Assembly: GCF_003332825.1 (NCBI RefSeq)
Contig: NZ_QIRF01000018.1
Span: 27,851 to 91,850, forward strand
From: Dyella sp. C9
GTDB taxonomy: Bacteria > Pseudomonadota > Gammaproteobacteria > Xanthomonadales > Rhodanobacteraceae
DNA length: 64,000 bases
Direction: 5' to 3'
The position numbers were made by a program, and so were the translations under genes. Shown here piece after piece: positions 58,864 through 64,000 of the stretch. The stretch's first letter is position 1, and each line of letters opens with the position of its first letter. The notes beneath the pieces were generated by a model. The model worked only from the letters and a program-made list of their open reading frames with translations, had not been told where the DNA came from and did not search any database.

Positions 58864-61800
58864 ATGCCACTGCACGACTTCCATCCCGCCGTCGCGGCCT
58901 GGTTCCGGAATACCTTTCCGGCACCGACCGCCCCGCAGCAGGCTGCCTGGCCTTCGATCCGGGCCGGGCGGCATACGCTGGTGGCCGCGCCGACTGGATC
59001 GGGCAAGACACTGACGGCGTTCCTGTCGGCCATCGATACGCTGGTGCGCGAGGGCGTGGCCAACGGCGGCGTGCTGCCCGATGTCACCAGCGTGGTCTAC
59101 GTGTCGCCGCTCAAGGCGCTTTCCAACGACATCCGCATCAACCTGGAAGCGCCGCTGGAAGGCATCCGCGCCGAGCTGGCCCGCATGGGCCTGCCCGATG
59201 TGGACATCCGCACCGCCGTACGCACCGGCGACACGCCGCAGGCCGAGCGCAACTGGATGCGCAAGCAGCCCCCGCACATCCTGGTCACCACGCCGGAGTC
59301 GCTGTACATCCTGCTCGGTTCGGAATCGGGCCGCGCGATGCTGGGCGGTACGCGCACGGTGATTGTCGACGAGATCCACGCACTGGCTTCCAGCAAGCGC
59401 GGCGCGCACCTGGCGTTGTCGCTGGAGCGGCTGGAATCGCTATGCCAGCGCCGCCTGCTGCGCATCGGCCTGTCGGCCACGCAGAAGCCGATTGAAGATG
59501 TCGCGCGATTCCTCGTGGGCTCGCACGCCACTCCCCCTCTCCCCGTCGGGGAGAGGGCCGGGGTGAGGGGACAGTCTCGCGACACCGGCCGCTCGAAGCG
59601 AAACACCGCTCTTCCCAACCAACCCGCAAGCCCCGACCCCTCACCTCAGTCCTCTCCCCCAAGGGGAGAGGAAGAAAGCGTCACCATCATCGACGTCGGC
59701 CACACCCGCGAACGCGACCTCGCCATCGAAGTCCCGCCGGTGCCGCTGGAAGCGGTGATGTCCAACGACTGCTGGGAGCTGGTCTACAACCGCCTCGCCC
59801 AGCTGGCGGAGAGCCATCGCACCACCCTCGTGTTCGTCAACACGCGGCGCATGGCCGAGCGCGTGGCGCGACATCTCTCCGAACGCCTGGGCAAGCCGGC
59901 CGTAGCGGCCCATCACGGCAGCCTCGCCAAGGAGCAGCGGCTCGATGCCGAGCAGCGCCTCAAGCGCGGCGACCTCAAGGTGCTGGTGGCCACTGCCTCG
60001 CTGGAACTGGGCATCGACATCGGCGACGTGGACCTGGTGTGCCAGCTGGGCTCGCCGCGCTCCATCGCGGCCTTCCTGCAGCGCGCCGGACGTTCCGGCC
60101 ACGCCGTGGACGGCACGCCCAAGGCGCGCCTGTTCCCCAGCACGCGCGATGACCTGGTGGAATGCACCGCGCTGCTCGATTGCGTGCGCCGCGGTGAACT
60201 GGACACGCTGATCCAGCCACCACAGCCGCTGGACGTGCTGGCCCAGCAGATCGTGGCCGAAGTGGCCTGCCAGGAATGGAGCGAGGACGCGCTGTACGAC
60301 ACGCTGCGTCGCGCCTATCCCTACCGCAACCTCAGCCGCCGGCAGTTCGACGCCACCGTGCGCATGCTCGCCGAGGGTTTCACCACGCGCCGCGGTGCAC
60401 GTGCTGCGTACATCCATCGCGATGCGGTGCATGGGCAGCTGCGCGCGCGTCGCGGTGCACGCCTTACCGCCGTGACCTCCGGCGGCGCCATTCCCGATAC
60501 CGCCGACTACCTGGTGGTGCTGGAGCCGCAGGCCACCATCATCGGCACGGTGAACGAGGACTTCGCCGTCGAAAGCCTGGCCGGCGACGTGTTCCAGCTC
60601 GGCAACACCAGCTACCGCATCCAGCGCGTGGAGCGCGACCGCCTGCGCGTGGAAGACGCCCAGGGCGTGTCGCCGAACATCCCGTTCTGGCTGGGCGAAG
60701 CACCCGGCCGCAGCGCCGAGTTGTCGCTGGGCGTATCGCGCCTACGCGAAGAGATCGCCCAGCGTCTGGACGAAGGCGGCCTGCCCGCCGCGCTGCAGTG
60801 GCTCAAGCATGCGCTGGGGCTGGGCGAAGCCGCCGCGCAACAGCTGGCGGAATACCTCGCCGCCGCCAAGGCAGCGCTCGGCGCGCTGCCCACCCAGCAC
60901 ACGCTGGTGTTCGAGCGCTTCTTCGACGAATCCGGCGGTACCCAGCTGATCATCCACACGCCGTGGGGCAGCCGTATCAATCGCGCATGGGGCCTTGCCC
61001 TGCGCAAGCGCTTCTGCCGCCAGTTCAATTTCGAGCTGCAGGCGGCAGCGACCGAGGACGCCATCGTCCTCTCGCTCTCCACCAGCCACAGCTTCCCGCT
61101 GGAAGAAGTGGCGCGCTACCTGCACTCCAGCTCCGCCGAACACGTGCTGGTGCAGGCCCTGCTCGACGCACCGCTGTTCCCCGTGCGCTGGCGCTGGAAC
61201 GCCACCACCTCGCTCGCGCTGCCGCGTTTCCAGGGCGGCCGCAAGGTGCCGCCGCAGCTGCAGCGCATGAAGAGCGAAGACCTGCTCGCCACCGTGTTCC
61301 CCGACCAGGTCGCCTGCCTGGAGAACATCGTCGGCGAGCGAGAGATTCCCGATCATCCGCTGGTCAACCAGACCCTGCACGACTGCCTGCGCGAAGCGAT
61401 GGATGTCGACGGCCTGCTGCATATCCTGCGCGGGCTGGAACAGGGATCCATCACCGTGGTCGCCCGCGACCTCGCCGCACCCAGCCCGCTGGCCGGCGAA
61501 GTGCTGAGCGCCGCGCCGTATGCCTACCTCGACGATGCGCCGCTGGAAGAACGCCGCACGCAGGCCGTGCAATCGCGCCGCTGGTCCGCCCCTGAAAGCG
61601 CCGACGACCTCGGCCGCCTCGACGCCGACGCCATCGCCGCCGTGCGCGAGGAAGCCTGGCCGCAGGTGCGCAGTGCCGATGAAATGCACGAGGCCCTGGG
61701 CATCCTCGGCGGCATCACCCAGCTCGAAGCCGATACCCACGGCTGGAACGACTGGCTAAACAGCCTCGCGAAAAACCACCGTGCGACACGCCTGTCTCCC

Positions 61801-63441
61801 GCTCCCCTGGGGGGAGAGGGCGGGGGTGAGGGGCCAACCTCGCCCCAGTCCCTGTGGACCACCGCCGAATCCCTGCCCAAATGGCAAGCCGTCCACCCCG
61901 CCGCCACGCTGCACCCGCCGATCGAGGCCCCGGCCGAATACGCCGCCCAAACCTGGACCCGCGAAGACGCCCTGCTGGAACTGGTGCGCGGCCGCCTTAC
62001 CGGTTGCGGCCCGGTCAGCGTGGCCGAACTGGCCGGCGCACTGCAGGTTGAAGCCAGCGACATCGACCTCACCCTGCTGCGCCTGCAGTCCGAAGGCTAT
62101 GTGATGCAGGGCCACTTCACCCCGGGCACCTCCGAGGTGGAGTGGTGCGAACGCCATCTGCTCGCGCGCATCCATCGCTACACCATCGGCCGCCTGCGTC
62201 GCGAAATCGAACCGGTAAGCCGACGCGACCTCATGCGCTTCCTGTTCGACTGGCAGCACGTGGCACCCGGTGCCCGCCTCAGCGGCCCCGATGCACTGCC
62301 CGCCGTGCTGACCCAGCTCGAAGGCTACGAAGCGGCCGCCGGCGCTTGGGAAGCCGAACTGCTGCCCGCGCGCATCGACGACTACGCCATCAGCTGGCTG
62401 GACGAACAGTGCCGCGCCGGCCGCGTCAGCTGGAGCCGCCTGCGCGGCAGCGCCGGTGGTGGCAGCGGCCCCGTGCGCGCCACGCCCATCGTGCTGCTGC
62501 CAAGGCGCAGCGTACCCGTGTGGACCAGCGTCGCCACGGACGAGGCCTCCACGCAGGACGTGCAGGTATCCTCGCGCGCCCAGGCCGTGCTCGATGCGCT
62601 GCGCGACCACGGCGCGCTGTTCTTCGACGAACTCGGCAGCCTGACCCATCTGCTGCGCACCGAACTGGAAGACGCGCTGGGCGAACTCGTCGCCGCGGGC
62701 CGCATCACCGCCGACAGCTTCGCCGGCCTGCGTGCCTTGCTGGTACCCGCCGCCAAGCGCGACGCCCATCGTCATCGCCGCCTGCGCCACCACATGCTCA
62801 CCGGCATCGAAGACGCCGGCCGCTGGTCCCTCGTTCGCACGAGCACTTCCTTCTCCCCTCCGGGGAGAAGGTGGCCCGAAGGGACGGATGAGGGGCGGGT
62901 GCTCGCCAAAGCCTCACCGAGTACCGCGCCCAAAGACCCGGAAAACCTAGACCACATCGCCCGCACCCTGCTGCGCCGCTACGGCGTGGTGTTCTGGAAG
63001 CTGCTGGAACGCGAAGCCCCCTGGCTGCCCAGCTGGCGCGAACTGCTGCGCGTCTACCATCGCCTGGAAGCCCGCGGTGAAATCCGCGGCGGCCGCTTCG
63101 TGGAGGGCCTGGTCGGCGAACAGTTCGCCCTGCCCGAAGCCATCGCCAGGCTGCGCGCCATCCGTCAGCAGGAACCGCATGGCCAGCGCGTACTGGTCAG
63201 CGGTTCCGACCCGCTCAACCTGGTGGGCACCGTGCTGGCTGGCAACAAGCTGCCCGCGGTGGTGGGCACCCGCGTGCTCTACGAGGATGGTGTGCCGGTC
63301 GCCGCGTGGGTGGCCAACAAGCCGCAATGGCTGGTGGAGTCCACCACCGAGCAGCAACAACACTGGCGCAACGCGTTGTTGCGCCGCGCAGACCACGACC
63401 ACTTGCTGGCCGATAGCCGCGTTGCAGGCCTCCGCCCTTGA
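58864..63441 (+). CDS. lhr: Lhr-type ATP-dependent helicase with in-frame repeat insertions
   Basis: A 1525-residue superfamily 2 helicase of the Lhr type (DNA repair-linked 3'-5' helicase). Walker A AAPTGSGKTL is at 41-50, the DEIH box at about 169-172, motif III SATQKPIEDV, motif IV TLVFVNTRR, motif V ASLELGIDIGDVD and motif VI QRAGRSGHA. The Lhr winged-helix and C-terminal barrel follow. Three extra segments rich in Pro, Gly and Arg interrupt it: about 222-275, 974-997 and 1326-1355. Each corresponds to dispersed palindromic repeats (listed separately) and retains the frame. The gene is divergent from the hydrolase. Confidence 0.94.
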   Translation: MPLHDFHPAVAAWFRNTFPAPTAPQQAAWPSIRAGRHTLVAAPTGSGKTLTAFLSAIDTLVREGVANGGVLPDVTSVVYVSPLKALSNDIRINLEAPLEGIRAELARMGLPDVDIRTAVRTGDTPQAERNWMRKQPPHILVTTPESLYILLGSESGRAMLGGTRTVIVDEIHALASSKRGAHLALSLERLESLCQRRLLRIGLSATQKPIEDVARFLVGSHATPPLPVGERAGVRGQSRDTGRSKRNTALPNQPASPDPSPQSSPPRGEEESVTIIDVGHTRERDLAIEVPPVPLEAVMSNDCWELVYNRLAQLAESHRTTLVFVNTRRMAERVARHLSERLGKPAVAAHHGSLAKEQRLDAEQRLKRGDLKVLVATASLELGIDIGDVDLVCQLGSPRSIAAFLQRAGRSGHAVDGTPKARLFPSTRDDLVECTALLDCVRRGELDTLIQPPQPLDVLAQQIVAEVACQEWSEDALYDTLRRAYPYRNLSRRQFDATVRMLAEGFTTRRGARAAYIHRDAVHGQLRARRGARLTAVTSGGAIPDTADYLVVLEPQATIIGTVNEDFAVESLAGDVFQLGNTSYRIQRVERDRLRVEDAQGVSPNIPFWLGEAPGRSAELSLGVSRLREEIAQRLDEGGLPAALQWLKHALGLGEAAAQQLAEYLAAAKAALGALPTQHTLVFERFFDESGGTQLIIHTPWGSRINRAWGLALRKRFCRQFNFELQAAATEDAIVLSLSTSHSFPLEEVARYLHSSSAEHVLVQALLDAPLFPVRWRWNATTSLALPRFQGGRKVPPQLQRMKSEDLLATVFPDQVACLENIVGEREIPDHPLVNQTLHDCLREAMDVDGLLHILRGLEQGSITVVARDLAAPSPLAGEVLSAAPYAYLDDAPLEERRTQAVQSRRWSAPESADDLGRLDADAIAAVREEAWPQVRSADEMHEALGILGGITQLEADTHGWNDWLNSLAKNHRATRLSPAPLGGEGGGEGPTSPQSLWTTAESLPKWQAVHPAATLHPPIEAPAEYAAQTWTREDALLELVRGRLTGCGPVSVAELAGALQVEASDIDLTLLRLQSEGYVMQGHFTPGTSEVEWCERHLLARIHRYTIGRLRREIEPVSRRDLMRFLFDWQHVAPGARLSGPDALPAVLTQLEGYEAAAGAWEAELLPARIDDYAISWLDEQCRAGRVSWSRLRGSAGGGSGPVRATPIVLLPRRSVPVWTSVATDEASTQDVQVSSRAQAVLDALRDHGALFFDELGSLTHLLRTELEDALGELVAAGRITADSFAGLRALLVPAAKRDAHRHRRLRHHMLTGIEDAGRWSLVRTSTSFSPPGRRWPEGTDEGRVLAKASPSTAPKDPENLDHIARTLLRRYGVVFWKLLEREAPWLPSWRELLRVYHRLEARGEIRGGRFVEGLVGEQFALPEAIARLRAIRQQEPHGQRVLVSGSDPLNLVGTVLAGNKLPAVVGTRVLYEDGVPVAAWVANKPQWLVESTTEQQQHWRNALLRRADHDHLLADSRVAGLRP
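59533..59671. repeat. Inverted doublet of CTCTCCCC-family repeats inside lhr (REPIN-like)
   Basis: CCCCCTCTCCCC-GTC-GGGGAGAGGG ... GGTGAGGGG at 59533-59570 and its inverse CCCCTCACC ... CCTCTCCCCCAAGGGGAGAGG at 59637-59671. The two copies face each other across 66 bases, so the whole 139 bases can form one long hairpin. It interrupts helicase codons 222-275 without stops or frame change. Confidence 0.85.
61795..61834. repeat. CTCTCCCC-family repeat inside lhr (single)
   Basis: TCTCCCGCTCCCC-TGG-GGGGAGAGGG ... GGGGGTGAGGGGC. Translated as part of SPAPLGGEGGGEGPTSP in the helicase. In frame. Confidence 0.8.
62849..62898. repeat. Related CTTCTCCC-type repeat inside lhr (single)
   Basis: CCTTCTCCCCTCC-GGGGAGAAGG followed by TGGCCCGAAGGG ... 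GATGAGGGGCGG. Variant of the family with a longer downstream arm; translated as SFSPPGRRWPEGTDEGRVL. In frame. Confidence 0.8.
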
Positions 63442-63454
63442 GCGTCCGCCCGTC

Positions 63455-63474
63455 GTTCCTGCGAAAGCAGGAAC
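63455..63474. repeat. Third dispersed repeat: GTTCCTGC-GAAA-GCAGGAAC hairpin
   Basis: A perfect 8-bp stem with GAAA loop, 14 bases past the helicase stop and followed by CCAGCG. It matches the widespread bacterial repeat of the form GTCATTCCCGCGAAAGCGGGAATCCAG. Single copy here; may also end the helicase transcript. Confidence 0.7.
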
Positions 63475-63530
63475 CCAGCGCCTTCAGGCACCAGGCCCAT
63501 GCGAAAACCCGAGCGCGCCCCGGGCATCCT

Positions 63531-63902
63531 TTACTCGCTGTAATCGCCGATATAGATCAGCAGCCCATCGCGCTCGCGGAACTCGCTGCGCCCATTGAGC
63601 GTGATCGACTGCCCCGCGCGCACGCCGTTGGGCAGATCCACCGCAAACGTGCCGTCGAACAGGATATGCGCCGTGGCCAGCCCATCCCGTTCCTCATAGG
63701 CCAGGATCAGCTGGCGCCGCGCGGAAAACAGGTAGCGCGAGTTCTCCGCCAGCCGCCGCAGCTCATCGGCGCCCTGCGTGCGCACACTAAGTACCCCGGC
63801 CGTGTAGTTCTCGAACACCACCTCGCGATGCATCGTGGCCAGCATGCCATCCACATCGATGCGGTTATACGCAGCCAGGTAACGTTCGATCAGCTCGCGC
63901 AT
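63531..63902 (-). CDS. SnoaL/NTF2-like domain protein
   Basis: A 123-residue single-domain NTF2-like cone fold. Typical features are the start LIERYLAAYNRIDVDGMLATMHREVVFEN (helix then beta turn), the middle TAHILFDGTFA and the C-terminal RSEFRERDGLLIYIGDYS. Such proteins are small-molecule binders, steroid isomerase-like enzymes or partners of larger proteins. AAGGA eight bases before ATG 63902 supports this start over the longer frame. Convergent with the helicase. Function not assigned. Confidence 0.85.
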   Translation of the reverse strand: MRELIERYLAAYNRIDVDGMLATMHREVVFENYTAGVLSVRTQGADELRRLAENSRYLFSARRQLILAYEERDGLATAHILFDGTFAVDLPNGVRAGQSITLNGRSEFRERDGLLIYIGDYSE

Positions 63903-64000
63903 GGCACATCCTTCGGGTTGTCTCGTATCCACCTCTCCGAGCCCACGCGACAGGCAGAACGGTCGAATGCCGTCCTGTGCTTGTAGAATCCAGGGGGGGG

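Noticed and set aside
63903..64000. Start of another gene at the right edge
   Set aside because: A TAGAAT-like box lies near the edge, but no coding frame or ribosome binding site fits in the remaining bases.

Overview
This 64 kb window is an ordinary stretch of chromosome from a GC-rich gammaproteobacterium, most likely of the Xanthomonadales (Rhodanobacteraceae or Xanthomonadaceae, for example a Dyella, Luteibacter or Rhodanobacter relative). That is inferred from gene content, periplasmic peptidases, a large TonB-dependent receptor, CRP/Clp-type sites and dispersed palindromic repeats; no rRNA or species marker is present. I see no tRNA, rRNA, CRISPR array, prophage, plasmid gene or insertion sequence. 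Coding density is high and many genes overlap by 1 to 4 bases.

Layout. 0-7.3 kb (minus): secreted M1 aminopeptidase, EF-hand protein, and a coupled trio of two S10 serine carboxypeptidases and a Tat-exported phosphoesterase. 7.5-13.2 kb: a small secreted protein, a MASE1-type membrane sensor, an Lrp/AsnC regulator divergent from an EamA transporter, then cupin, glutathione S-transferase and Pr6Pr-family membrane protein. 13.2-18.2 kb (minus): DUF2269 protein, SDR-DoxX fusion, TMEM175-like channel, ubiE, secreted amidohydrolase. 18.3-24.6 kb: plsB, an anchored protein of unknown function, a P4-type acid phosphatase lipoprotein and an AI-2E family permease. 25-34 kb: TonB-dependent receptor, rep, tdk, an uncharacterised protein, mutM, gnd. 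34-37.5 kb (minus): four-gene Gld-type ABC exporter operon. 37.6-42.4 kb: fatty acid desaturase, DCC and DUF4166 proteins, rpmB-rpmG, divergent secB-gpsA. 42.5-48.7 kb: Swi2/Snf2 helicase, small lipoprotein, HAD phosphatase, small exported protein, glk. 48.8-52.7 kb (minus): three-subunit membrane-bound GMC dehydrogenase (subunit 3, FAD/Fe-S subunit, triheme cytochrome c). 53.1-58.7 kb: AdiC-like antiporter with an arginine-type decarboxylase, CDF-like transporter, monoacylglycerol lipase-like hydrolase. 58.9-63.9 kb: a very long Lhr-type helicase and an NTF2-like protein.

How the genes work together. Several neighbourhoods point to scavenging in the envelope (peptidases, phosphatases, amidohydrolase, TonB receptor), periplasmic sugar or alcohol oxidation feeding the respiratory chain, acid stress or polyamine metabolism (adiC plus decarboxylase) and phospholipid synthesis (plsB, gpsA, desaturase). 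The most unusual signal is repeat-based. At least three families of short palindromic repeats are scattered through the window. One family, plus a related variant, has inserted in frame at three places inside the Lhr-type helicase gene, once as an inverted doublet resembling a REPIN. No clearly new multi-gene defence or biosynthetic system was found.
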